This document shows positions 50,334-58,553 of a stretch of DNA of 64,000 bases, in pieces (position 1 is the first letter of the stretch; each line of letters starts with the position of its first letter). Source of the stretch: RPQJ01 sp046347155 (GTDB lineage: Bacteria; Pseudomonadota; Gammaproteobacteria; Steroidobacterales; Steroidobacteraceae); NCBI GenBank assembly GCA_046347155.1, contig JAXMGT010000001.1, positions 62,001 to 126,000 on the forward strand. The letters are read 5' to 3'. The notes below the pieces were generated by a model. It ran no database searches. It had not been told where the DNA came from and saw nothing but the letters and a program-made list of their open reading frames with translations. The translations under genes were made by a program, and so were the position numbers.

Positions 50334-50356
50334 ACGGGGCGCCTCGGGCGCCCCGT
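50334..50356 (+). terminator. rpmE terminator
   Basis: A 10-bp perfect stem (acggggcgcc / ggcgccccgt) with a tcg loop, 26 nt after the rpmE stop, followed by gtcgttt. A short but plausible intrinsic terminator. Confidence 0.7.
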
Positions 50357-50434
50357 GTCGTTTCGGGCGCCGGGAACTTTCTGCCGCCGCAGGCTGCCAC
50401 TAGACTCGGGATGTCCAGGCCCGGGGTCGCCCGC

Positions 50435-51904
50435 ATGTCGCGTCGCTCATTGACCGTACTCGCCGTGTTGCTCGCCGCGCTCGGGGCGCCGGGCTGTGCC
50501 ACGAACCCGGCCACCGGCAAGACGGACATCGTGTTCATGTCCGAGGCCGAGGAGATGAAGGTCGGCGAGCAGGCGGCCGCCGAGGCGTTCCAGCAGTACG
50601 CGCGCTACGACAACGAGGCGGTGCAGGACTACGTGAACCAGGTCGGCCAGCGCATCGTGAGCGTCAGCCACCGGTCGCAGATGCCGTTCAAGGTCACGGT
50701 GCTCGACAGCGACCAGATCAACGCGTTCGCCGTCCCCGGCTACATCTTCGTGTTCCGCGGGCTGCTCGCCTACCTGAATTCGGAGGCCGAGCTCGCCGCC
50801 GTGATGGGACACGAGATCGCCCACGTGACCGCACGCCACACGGCGCGCCGCGACGCCGGCGACACTGCGACGGCGGTGGGGGCGACGATCCTCGGCATCC
50901 TGACCGGGAGCTCGGCCGTGGCGAACGTGGCCGGCAGCGCCGGCACGGCGCTCCAGTTCAGCTACAGCCGGGAGCAGGAACTCGAGGCCGACCAGCTCGG
51001 CGCCGAATACGTCGCCCGGCTCGGTTACGACCCCTCGGCCATCATCAACGTCGTCCGCATCCTGAAGAACCAGGAGGCGTTCGAGATCCAGAGCGCCCGG
51101 GCCGAGGGCCGCGAGGCCAAGGTCTACCACGGCCTCTACGACACGCACCCGGACTTCGACACGCGCATGCAGGGCGCGGTCGAGGCGGCGGCCAAGGCTG
51201 CGCGGCCCGGCGGCAACTACAAGCCGCCCGGCCGCGACGAATACCTCGACCACATCCAGGGCATCGCGTTCGGCTCGAGTGCCGCGCAGGGGGTCGTCAG
51301 GGGCAGCCGTTTCTACCACGCCGACATGGGCTTCACGGTGGCGTTCCCGTCCGGGTGGATCATCAAGAACACGCCGAACGCCGTGCTCGCGCTGTCGCCC
51401 CAGCGGGACGCCGTGCTACAGCTCGCGACGCAGCCGGTCCCGCCGAACCTGAGCCCGCGCGAGTTCCTCTCGAAGGCTCTGAGCGGGGTGCCGGTGTCCG
51501 GCGGGGAGGAGCTGAAGCAGTACGGCCTCGTCGGCTACACGGCGCTCGCTCGCAACGTGCCGCTCGACTGGGGGACCCCCGGACCGGCCCGGTTCGCGAT
51601 CATCTACCTGAACGGCATGGCCTACATCTTCAAGGGCTCGACCCGGCTGGCCGGCGCGATGAGCGCGGACGACCCGCTGTTCGTCTCGAGCATCCGGACG
51701 TTCCGGCGCCTCAAGGACACCGAGTTCGAACTCGCAGACGCGAACCGGATCGAGCTCGTCAAGACCACGTCCAGGACGACGATCGACGGGCTCGCGGCGA
51801 CGTCGCCGATCCAGCCCTACCCGGCCGACCAGCTCCGGCTGCTGAACGACCTCTATCCGAAGGGCGAGCCCACGCCCGGCGAGCTGATCAAGATCGTGAA
51901 GTAG
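50435..51904 (+). CDS. M48 family metalloprotease lipoprotein (BepA/LoiP-like)
   Basis: 489-aa periplasmic zinc protease anchored as a lipoprotein. From ATG 50435, MSRRSLTVLAVLLAALGAPGC is a compact lipoprotein signal; an ATG at 50411 adds eight residues and is also possible. The zinc motif HEIAH lies at residues 126-130, and the third ligand is in ELEADQLGAEYVARLGYD. The C-terminal half has no TPRs, unlike BepA, and instead contains a domain ending with a PTPGELIKIVK sequence reminiscent of peptidase-associated segments. A role in outer-membrane protein quality control is inferred. Confidence 0.9.
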   Translation: MSRRSLTVLAVLLAALGAPGCATNPATGKTDIVFMSEAEEMKVGEQAAAEAFQQYARYDNEAVQDYVNQVGQRIVSVSHRSQMPFKVTVLDSDQINAFAVPGYIFVFRGLLAYLNSEAELAAVMGHEIAHVTARHTARRDAGDTATAVGATILGILTGSSAVANVAGSAGTALQFSYSREQELEADQLGAEYVARLGYDPSAIINVVRILKNQEAFEIQSARAEGREAKVYHGLYDTHPDFDTRMQGAVEAAAKAARPGGNYKPPGRDEYLDHIQGIAFGSSAAQGVVRGSRFYHADMGFTVAFPSGWIIKNTPNAVLALSPQRDAVLQLATQPVPPNLSPREFLSKALSGVPVSGGEELKQYGLVGYTALARNVPLDWGTPGPARFAIIYLNGMAYIFKGSTRLAGAMSADDPLFVSSIRTFRRLKDTEFELADANRIELVKTTSRTTIDGLAATSPIQPYPADQLRLLNDLYPKGEPTPGELIKIVK

Positions 51905-51992
51905 TCACGGCTTGATTGCCGCGACGGCTCATGCAACCCTGCCAAGTCACCCCGGGGCGCCTTGACCGCACCCCCCTTTCCCGGACAACGAC

Positions 51993-53291
51993 ATGAGCAC
52001 CAAGACCTACGAACTCACGAGCCTCGACACCGGCAAGAAGTCCACGCTGAAGGCCCTCGAGGGCACCGTGGGGCCCGATTGCCTCAACATTGCCCCGCTC
52101 GCGAAGGATCACGGGCTCTTCACGTTCGACCCGGGCTTCATGTCGACCGCGTCCTGCGAGAGCAAGATCACCTACATCGACGGCGATGCCGGCATCCTGC
52201 TCTACCGCGGCTACCCGATCGAGCAGCTCGCGACCCGCTCGAGCTTCATCGAGGTCGCCTACCTGCTGGTCCACGGCGAGCTGCCGACGGCAAAGCAGCT
52301 CGAGCAGTTCGACCACTCGATCCGCTACCACACGATGATCAACGAGTCGCTGCTCCGTTTCTTCAACGGGTTCCACTACAACGCGCACCCGATGGCGATG
52401 GTGAGCGCGGTGGTCTCGTCGATGGCGGCCTTCTACCACGACTCGATGGACAACCATAACCCGCGGCACCGCGAGATCTTCGCGCACCGGATCCTGGCCA
52501 AGGTGCCGACGATCTCGGCCGCGGCCTACAAGCACATGCTCGGGCAGCCGTTCGTCTACCCGCGCAACGACCTCGACTACTGCGCGAACATGCTCCGGAT
52601 GTTCTTCGCCGTCCCGGCCGAGGACTACGTCGTGGACCCGGTCACCGCGCAGGCGCTCGACCTGCTGCTGATCCTGCACGCCGACCACGAGCAGAACGCC
52701 AGCACCTCGACCGTGCGGCTCGCCGGCAGCACCGGCACCAACCCGTATGCGGCGATCTCGGCCGGCGTGTCGGCGCTGTGGGGCCCGGCGCACGGCGGCG
52801 CGAACGAGGCCGTGCTCGCGATGCTCGAGGAGATCGGCACCGTCGACAACATCCCGAAGTTCCTCGACCGCGTGAAGGACAAGGACGGCCACACCCGGCT
52901 CATGGGCTTCGGCCACCGCGTCTACAAGAACTTCGACCCGCGCGCGAAGATCATCCGCGAGATGTGCCACAAGGTGCTCGCGCGGCTCGGCCAGACCGAC
53001 AACCCGCTGTTCGAGCTCGCGCTGCGCCTCGAGGAGATCGCGCTGAAGGACGAGTACTTCATCGCGCGCAAGCTCTACCCGAACGTCGATTTCTATTCGG
53101 GCGTCATCTACAGCGCGCTCGGCATCCCGCGCTCGATGTTCACGGTGATGTTCGCGATCGCCCGCACGGCCGGGTGGGTCGCGCACTGGCAGGAGATGAT
53201 CGGCGACCCGTCGATGAAGATCGGCCGGCCGCGTCAGCTCTACACCGGCCCGACCGCACGGGAATACGTCGAGATCGGCCAGCGCGGCTAG
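51993..53291 (+). CDS. gltA: Citrate synthase (type II)
   Basis: 432-aa TCA-cycle enzyme joining acetyl-CoA and oxaloacetate. The catalytic His is H308 in MGFGHRVYKNFDPRA, and YPNVDFYSGVIY carries the catalytic Asp. ASTSTVRLAGSTGTNPYAAISAG and GPAHGGANEAVL are further conserved stretches. Length and N-terminal domain (SLDTGKKSTLKALEGT) match the NADH-sensitive hexameric form of Gram-negative bacteria. It stands alone, convergent with the unknown gene downstream. Confidence 0.97.
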   Translation: MSTKTYELTSLDTGKKSTLKALEGTVGPDCLNIAPLAKDHGLFTFDPGFMSTASCESKITYIDGDAGILLYRGYPIEQLATRSSFIEVAYLLVHGELPTAKQLEQFDHSIRYHTMINESLLRFFNGFHYNAHPMAMVSAVVSSMAAFYHDSMDNHNPRHREIFAHRILAKVPTISAAAYKHMLGQPFVYPRNDLDYCANMLRMFFAVPAEDYVVDPVTAQALDLLLILHADHEQNASTSTVRLAGSTGTNPYAAISAGVSALWGPAHGGANEAVLAMLEEIGTVDNIPKFLDRVKDKDGHTRLMGFGHRVYKNFDPRAKIIREMCHKVLARLGQTDNPLFELALRLEEIALKDEYFIARKLYPNVDFYSGVIYSALGIPRSMFTVMFAIARTAGWVAHWQEMIGDPSMKIGRPRQLYTGPTAREYVEIGQRG

Positions 53292-53305
53292 GGGACAGTC
53301 CCTAG
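53288..53305. terminator. Palindrome over both convergent stop codons
   Basis: ctaggg (53288-53293) and ccctag (53300-53305) pair around gacagt. The left arm holds the gltA TAG and the right arm the TAG of the opposite gene. The central ggggacagtccc resembles the GGGGACA core of the repeat at 12999-13109. Only 6 bp of stem, so termination is uncertain. Confidence 0.35.
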
Positions 53306-53904
53306 AGCAGCGATTCGACCTCGGCCGCGCTCGCGCGCCGCATCGGCCTGCCGTCGACCGGGCTCGCCGGCGACTGGCGGATCCCGTCCACCGGGAACAC
53401 GACCGCGTCGACGGTCTGCCGTCCGGCCACGAACCGGACCGCCGGGTAGCTCACCGCACGGTCGCGCTCGTAGCGCAGCCGCCGTTCGACCACCTCGTGC
53501 GGGACGCCGCGCTCCTCGAGGCGGATCGACACCGCCTCGGGCGACTCGCTGAAGAGGTGCAGGTTGATCTCGGAGTGCCCGGACGCCGTGCCGGCCAGCA
53601 CCGGGCCGACGAGCCGCGGCTGGAAGTCGGACATGAGCCGCATGGCCTCGAGTGCCGCGCGCCGCAGGCCCGCCAGGTCGGCCTCGTGACGGTCCGCGGC
53701 GAAGAGCCGCTGGTGTGCGACCCGCGCGGCCTCGATCTCCGTGTTGCGGGGCAGGATGGAGGCGTCGGTGACGCCGAGGCGCTCGGCGGCCTTCCGTTTC
53801 GCGAGCAGGAAGTCGTCGACGCCCTGCTCGCGCATGATGCGCGCCGCCTCTTCGGCCACCGCAGCCCGCAGGAGCTCCGCGCGCGGGTTCGGTCGTCGGT
53901 GCAT
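53302..53904 (-). CDS. Conserved hypothetical protein with nucleotidyltransferase-like segment
   Basis: 200-aa cytosolic protein. The N-terminal half is helical and charged (MREQGVDDFLLAKRKAAERLGVTDASILPRN). The C-terminal half has FQPRLVGPVLAGTASGHSEINLHLF, resembling the hG[S/T]...S-D-x-D motif of nucleotidyltransferase-fold proteins, but with E-x-N where catalytic acidic residues are expected. It lies between gltA (convergent) and mrcA, 11 bp after the mrcA stop, so it may be co-transcribed with mrcA. I do not recognise a named family; the fold suggestion is inference. Confidence 0.7.
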   Translation of the reverse strand: MHRRPNPRAELLRAAVAEEAARIMREQGVDDFLLAKRKAAERLGVTDASILPRNTEIEAARVAHQRLFAADRHEADLAGLRRAALEAMRLMSDFQPRLVGPVLAGTASGHSEINLHLFSESPEAVSIRLEERGVPHEVVERRLRYERDRAVSYPAVRFVAGRQTVDAVVFPVDGIRQSPASPVDGRPMRRASAAEVESLL

Positions 53905-53915
53905 CGGCCGCCCCT

Positions 53916-56477
53916 TCAGAAGATCGGTTCATCGGACGCCGGAGCCTGCATGCTCTCCGCGTCCACGGCCTCCGCATCGTAACTGCTGCCGCCGGCCGTT
54001 GGAACGTACGGCTCGACGAACACTTCGAACAGTGCGCCGGGGCTGCCCGCCGGCACCGGTGCACCGGTCGAACGCGAGACCCACATGCGTACGACGCCCG
54101 GCGGCTCGGGCAGCCGGTGTTCCGGGCGATCCGCGAGCGCGCGCTCCATGAAGTAGATCCACATCGGCAGCGCCGTGCGTCCGCCTTCCTCGTACTCGCC
54201 GAGCGAGCGCTCCTGGTCGTAGCCGATCCACGCCGCCGCGACCAGGTCGGCATTGAAGCCGACGAACCAGGTGTCCCGGCGGTCGCTCGTCGTTCCGGTC
54301 TTGCCGGCGAGGTCGCGCCGGCCGAGCGCCTTGGCGCGCTGCGCGGTCCCGCGCTGGATCACGTCCGTCATGATGTCCGTCATCACGTAGGCGTTCGCGG
54401 CCTGGATCGCCCGCGGCGCGCGGCGCTCCGGAGGGACTTCGCCGGCCGGCGTCGCGACCGCGGTGTCCGCCGGGCCGGCCGCAGCCGTTGCGGCCGCGCC
54501 ATCCGGCGCCGTCGCGGCCGTCGCCGGGTTCGCGTCGGCGGGACCCGGGGCCGGGCTCGCCTCGCCCGTCATCGTTCCATCGGTCGCGGGCGCCGGTGGC
54601 GGCGTGTCCTCGCACTGCGGGCAGGCGAGCGGCGGCTCGGCGGCGAACACCTCGTGCCCCGACGCGTCGTCGATCCGCGCGACGAAGTAGGGCGTCACGC
54701 GCCAGCCGCCGTTCGCGAACACCGCGAAGCCGCGCGCCATCTCGAGCGGCGTCACCTGGCCCGTGCCGAGCGCGAGCGTCAGGTTCTGCGGCAGTGCCTC
54801 GGGCCCGAAGCCGAAGTTCTCGATGTAGCGGGTCGCCGGGCCGAGCCCGGTGCCGCGCAGGAGCCGGATCGAGACCAGGTTGCGCGACCGCACGAGCGCC
54901 TCGCGCACCGGCGTCGGGCCGTAGAACTCCCGGGTGATGTTCTGCGGTCGCCAGGACTCGTCGCCGTCCGGCCCGCCACCGCCCGGGAGCACGATCGGCG
55001 CATCGTTCACGAGCGTGGCCGGCGTGAAGCCGTGGGCGAGCGCCGCCGAATACAGGAACGGCTTGAACGCGGAGCCCGGCTGCCGTTTCGCCTGCACCGC
55101 GCGGTTGTAGCGGCTCGCGAAGTAGTCGAACCCGCCCACCAGGGCCGTGATCGCGCCGTCCGTGGGCGCGAGCGCGACGAGTGCCGCGCCGACCGCCGGC
55201 AACTGCGCGAGCCGGTGGCGTCCGTCGGCGAGCGGCTCCACGTAGACGACCTGGCCGACCGCGAGCACGTCCGCGGCGCGCTTCGGCGCCGCCCCGAGCG
55301 CGTTGTCGGCCAGCGCCGGCCGGGCCCAGGACATCGCCTCCCAGTCGAGCGTGACGATCGAACCGTCGCGCTCGCGGACCCGCGCAGCCTGTTCCTCCAC
55401 GCCGACCACGACGGCCGCGCGCAGGTTGCCCGGGTCGGCGTACGGCCGGAGTGCCTGTCGCGCGGACGCGGCGTCCGTCGCGGCCGACGGGTCGAGCGTC
55501 GCCGCGGGTCCCCGCCAGCCGTGCCGCCGGTCGAACTCGAGCATCGCACGCCACACGGCGGCGTTCGCGTCGGCCTGCTGGGCCGAGTCGATCGTCGTCG
55601 TCACCCTGTAGCCGTCGGTGAGCGCGGCCGGGCCGTAACGGGCAACCAGGTCGAGCCTGACCATCTCGGCGACGTAGGGCGCACGCACCTCGGCCACCGG
55701 CGCGTGGATACCGGTCGGCACCGGTTCCGCCTCGGCGGCGGCGCGCTGGGCCTCGTCGATCTTTCCGGTCTCGACCAGGCGCCGGAGCACATAGGCGCGG
55801 CGTTCACGCGCGCGTTCCGGGCTCGTCACCGGGTTGTCCCGCGAGGGCGAGCGGGGCAGCCCGGCGATCAGCGCCGCCTCGGCGAGCGTGAGCTGGTCCA
55901 CCCGCTTGTTGAAGTAGACCTCGGCGGCCGCACCGACGCCGTAGGCGCGCTGGCCGAGGAAGATGCGGTTCAGGTACTGCGCGAGGATCTCGTCCTTCGT
56001 GAACTCGTGCTCGATTCGCATCGCGAGGAAGACTTCCCGGAGCTTGCGCTTCAGCGTCTTCTCCGGCGTGAGCAGCGTGTTCCGGGCCAGCTGCATCGTG
56101 ATCGTGCCGCCGCCCTCGCGCACGCCGCCCGCCGTCAGGTTCGCCGCGAGCGCCCGCACGAGGCCCTGCCAGTCGACGCCCGGGTGCTCGTAGAAGCGGT
56201 CGTCCTCGGCGGCGAGGAAGGCATCGACGACGAGCTGCGGGATCGCGGCCGCCTCGACCGGTATCCGGCGCTGCTCGCCGATCTGCGCGATCAGCTTGCC
56301 GTCGGCACTCCACACCGTGAGCGGCAGCTGCATGCGCAGGTCGCGGAGCTCGGCCGCGTCGGGCACCTCGGCCTCGAGGAACTGGAACGCACCGGCGATC
56401 CCGAGGGCCAGCGCGCCGGCGAAGATGAGCGCAGTCGTGAGCAGGGTCGCGAAGATCTTTCGCGCGTGACGATTCAT
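53916..56477 (-). CDS. mrcA: Bifunctional penicillin-binding protein 1A
   Basis: Class A PBP of 853 aa. ATG 56477 gives MNRHARKIFATLLTTALIFAGALALG, a short cytosolic tail and membrane anchor. The glycosyltransferase domain shows AEDDRFYEHPGVDWQGL and GGGTITMQLARN; the transpeptidase domain shows GSAFKPFLYSAAL (SxxK), VRSRNLVSIRLLR (SxN) and AGKTGTTSDRRDTWFVGF (KTG). An ODD/OB-type region lies between them, as in PBP1A. A long Ala/Pro-rich low-complexity insert (about 54420-54625) separates SxN from KTG. Divergent from pilMNOPQ, a conserved arrangement. Confidence 0.95.
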   Translation of the reverse strand: MNRHARKIFATLLTTALIFAGALALGIAGAFQFLEAEVPDAAELRDLRMQLPLTVWSADGKLIAQIGEQRRIPVEAAAIPQLVVDAFLAAEDDRFYEHPGVDWQGLVRALAANLTAGGVREGGGTITMQLARNTLLTPEKTLKRKLREVFLAMRIEHEFTKDEILAQYLNRIFLGQRAYGVGAAAEVYFNKRVDQLTLAEAALIAGLPRSPSRDNPVTSPERARERRAYVLRRLVETGKIDEAQRAAAEAEPVPTGIHAPVAEVRAPYVAEMVRLDLVARYGPAALTDGYRVTTTIDSAQQADANAAVWRAMLEFDRRHGWRGPAATLDPSAATDAASARQALRPYADPGNLRAAVVVGVEEQAARVRERDGSIVTLDWEAMSWARPALADNALGAAPKRAADVLAVGQVVYVEPLADGRHRLAQLPAVGAALVALAPTDGAITALVGGFDYFASRYNRAVQAKRQPGSAFKPFLYSAALAHGFTPATLVNDAPIVLPGGGGPDGDESWRPQNITREFYGPTPVREALVRSRNLVSIRLLRGTGLGPATRYIENFGFGPEALPQNLTLALGTGQVTPLEMARGFAVFANGGWRVTPYFVARIDDASGHEVFAAEPPLACPQCEDTPPPAPATDGTMTGEASPAPGPADANPATAATAPDGAAATAAAGPADTAVATPAGEVPPERRAPRAIQAANAYVMTDIMTDVIQRGTAQRAKALGRRDLAGKTGTTSDRRDTWFVGFNADLVAAAWIGYDQERSLGEYEEGGRTALPMWIYFMERALADRPEHRLPEPPGVVRMWVSRSTGAPVPAGSPGALFEVFVEPYVPTAGGSSYDAEAVDAESMQAPASDEPIF

Positions 56478-56499
56478 GCCGGAATCTGGGAACCAGTTC

Positions 56500-56528
56500 T
56501 TGCCGCACCTGCGGGGGTTGTGCATAGT
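56500..56528 (+). promoter_or_regulatory. Sigma-70 promoter for the riboswitch-pilMNOPQ transcript
   Basis: TTGCCG (56500-56505), a 17-nt spacer and CATAGT (56523-56528). The predicted start near 56535 coincides with the 5' edge of the aptamer, which strengthens both calls. It lies within 25 bp of the divergent mrcA start codon. Confidence 0.65.
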
Positions 56529-56532
56529 AGCT

Positions 56533-56622
56533 CGCGACGCAAGGGCAAACTCACCGAAAGGTGGGGACGCAAAGCCACCGGTCTAAGGGCCCAGGGCCTA
56601 TGACAGCGGGGTTGCCGGTCCG
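56533..56622 (+). promoter_or_regulatory. Cyclic di-GMP-I (GEMM-I) riboswitch aptamer upstream of pilM
   Basis: The conserved GEMM-I blocks occur in order: aagggcaaac (56541-56550); hairpin ctcacc-gaaa-ggtggg with the GAAA tetraloop; ggacgcaaagccaccgg (about 56564-56581); tctaagg; a variable stem; then cagcggggttgccgg (about 56604-56618). This matches the known class, including tetraloop and receptor. The aptamer starts next to the predicted transcription start and lies about 280 nt before the pilM start codon. The ligand could be c-di-GMP, or cGAMP in the GEMM-Ib variant. Confidence 0.9.
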
Positions 56623-56625
56623 GAC

Positions 56626-56902
56626 GACTGCGCGGCGCTCGTGCCCACGACGCGGCGACGTACGGGATCGTCACAGGAACCGGACCCCGCTCTGGGCCTC
56701 CCGGCCCGGCGGCCCAGGCAGTGCGCCCTGCGTGTCTTACGACCTGTAGCGCTGCACACAACGGGGGGTCCGAGCGTCCGATGCCGCAATCTGCCAACAC
56801 CCTCACAATTCTTTTTGGCGGAACCCTGTTATATAGTGCGGCGGGGGCTCGTATTTCACTCGACGATAGACGCGCAACCTCTTGAACTAGAAGGACTCAC
56901 TC
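56626..56902 (+). other. pilM leader downstream of the aptamer
   Basis: 277 nt between aptamer and pilM with no convincing ORF. It contains a stem ctgggcc/ggcccag (about 56692-56717) without a U-tract, a ttttt run near 56812-56816 and a ttatatagt -10-like site (56829-56837) with no good -35. It should hold the riboswitch expression platform; its mechanism cannot be told by eye. Confidence 0.5.
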
Positions 56903-57964
56903 GTGCTGTTTCAGGGCAGGTCTCGACCGGTCATCGGACTCGACATCACGACGTCCTCGATCAAGCTCATCGAATTGTCGAAGAGCGGCGACGGGTACCG
57001 CGTCGAGTCGTACTCGGCGGAGCCCTCCCCGCCGAACGCCATCAACGAGAAGGCGATCGTCGATTCGCAGGCGGTCGGCGAGGCGGTGCGTCGCGCGGTG
57101 AAGCGCGCCGGCGCCCGCAGCAAGGAAGTCGCCGTCGCGATCAGCGGCGACGCCGCGATCACGAAGGTGATCCAGATGCCGCGCAACCTGCGCGATGCGG
57201 AACTCGAGTCCCAGGTCGAGATGCAGGCCGACCAGTACATCCCGTTCCCGATGGAGGAAGTCAGCTTCGACTTCGAGGTGATCGGGCCGTCCGAGCGCGA
57301 CCCCGAGATGCTCGACGTGCTGCTCGTGGCCACCCGCTCGGAGAACGTCGAGCAGCGCCAGGCCGCCGTGCAGGCGGCGGGCCTCGCCACCCGGATCGTC
57401 GACGTCGAGGCGTTCGCACTCGAGAACGCCTGCCGGCTGCTCACGCACCAGATGCCCGACGGCGGCATGGACCGCAACATCGCGGTGATGGACTTCGGCG
57501 CGAGCTCGACCACGTTCTCGGTGCTCCGCGACCTGAAGGTCAAGTACACGCGCGACTTCGCGTTCGGCGGGCAGCAGCTCACCGAGGAGATCATGCGCAC
57601 CTACGGGCTCAGCATGGAGGAGGCCGGTCGTGCGAAGAAGGAAGGCGGCCTGCCGGCCAACTACCAGTCCGAGGTGCTCGACCCGTTCATCGACGACATG
57701 TGCCAGCAGGTGAGCCGCTCGCTGCAGTTCTACCTGGCCTCGGGCAGTGGTCGCGAGGCGCCCGAGCAGATCCTGATCTGCGGCGGCTGCGCCAACATCC
57801 CGGGTGTCGCCGACGTCATCGCGAGCCGCGTGGGCATCCCGGCCGAGCGCGGTGACCCGCTCGGCCAGATGAAGATTTCGACGCGCGCCCTCGCGCAGGG
57901 CGTGAAGAAGGATGCGACCGCGCTGCTCACGGCGTGCGGTCTGGCGCTGAGGAGCTTCGACTGA
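56903..57964 (+). CDS. pilM: Type IV pilus assembly protein PilM
   Basis: 353-aa cytosolic actin-like ATPase (SHS2/FtsA fold) linking the cytosolic motor to PilN. It has GLDITTSSIKLIELSKSG (phosphate 1) and IAVMDFGASSTTFSVLRD (phosphate 2), with MPRNLRDAELESQVEMQADQYIPFPMEEV typical of PilM. GTG start; aagga about 9 nt upstream is the ribosome site. First gene of pilMNOPQ and under the GEMM-I riboswitch. Confidence 0.95.
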   Translation: MLFQGRSRPVIGLDITTSSIKLIELSKSGDGYRVESYSAEPSPPNAINEKAIVDSQAVGEAVRRAVKRAGARSKEVAVAISGDAAITKVIQMPRNLRDAELESQVEMQADQYIPFPMEEVSFDFEVIGPSERDPEMLDVLLVATRSENVEQRQAAVQAAGLATRIVDVEAFALENACRLLTHQMPDGGMDRNIAVMDFGASSTTFSVLRDLKVKYTRDFAFGGQQLTEEIMRTYGLSMEEAGRAKKEGGLPANYQSEVLDPFIDDMCQQVSRSLQFYLASGSGREAPEQILICGGCANIPGVADVIASRVGIPAERGDPLGQMKISTRALAQGVKKDATALLTACGLALRSFD

Positions 57965-57965
57965 C

Positions 57966-58553
57966 ATGCCAAGAATCAACCTCCTGCCTTGGCGCGAGGC
58001 GCAGCGCAAGCAGAAGCGGCAGGAATTCTTCCTGTCGATCGGCGCGGCCGTGGCCACCGCGGCACTGGTGGTGCTGATCGGCCGCTGGCAGATGAGCGCC
58101 GCGATCGAGCACCAGCAGGAGCGCAACCAGATCCTGACCGACGAGATCGCGCTGCTCGACAAGAAGATCGAGGAGATCCTCGGCCTCGAGACCCAGAAGC
58201 GGCGCCTGCTCGCCCGAATGGAGATCATCGAAACGCTGCAGCGCAGCCGCCCCGAGATCGTCCACATCTTCGACGAGATCGTGAAGACGCTCCCCGAGGG
58301 CGTGTACCTCACCTACCTGAAGCAGACCGGCAGCCGGATCGAGATCCGCGGCGTCGCGCAGTCCTCGACGCGCGTCTCGGCGTTCATGCGCAACATAGAC
58401 AATTCGCAGTGGCTGTCCGACCCGTCGCTGCAGGTCGTCGAGACCAAGGGTGCGGACGCCAACCGTGGCGCCGACTTCACGCTGTTCGCGAAGCAGCGTA
58501 ACCAGGCGACGACGGACGATGCGGATGGCGAAGGCAAGGTGGCCGGCAAATGA
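57966..58553 (+). CDS. pilN: Type IV pilus inner-membrane protein PilN
   Basis: 195-aa bitopic protein of the alignment subcomplex. The cytosolic N-terminus has the PilM-binding motif PRINLLPWREAQRK, then one membrane helix (IGAAVATAALVVLIG), a coiled coil (QQERNQILTDEIALLDKKIEEIL) and a ferredoxin-like periplasmic domain. It starts one base after pilM and overlaps pilO by 4 nt. Confidence 0.95.
   Translation: MPRINLLPWREAQRKQKRQEFFLSIGAAVATAALVVLIGRWQMSAAIEHQQERNQILTDEIALLDKKIEEILGLETQKRRLLARMEIIETLQRSRPEIVHIFDEIVKTLPEGVYLTYLKQTGSRIEIRGVAQSSTRVSAFMRNIDNSQWLSDPSLQVVETKGADANRGADFTLFAKQRNQATTDDADGEGKVAGK

Noticed and set aside
56814..56840. Sigma-54 promoter before pilM (tttggcgg...tgtt)
   Set aside because: The -24 GG is followed by TT rather than GC at the -12 position, so the consensus fails. 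The ttatatagt sequence nearby also lacks a good -35.
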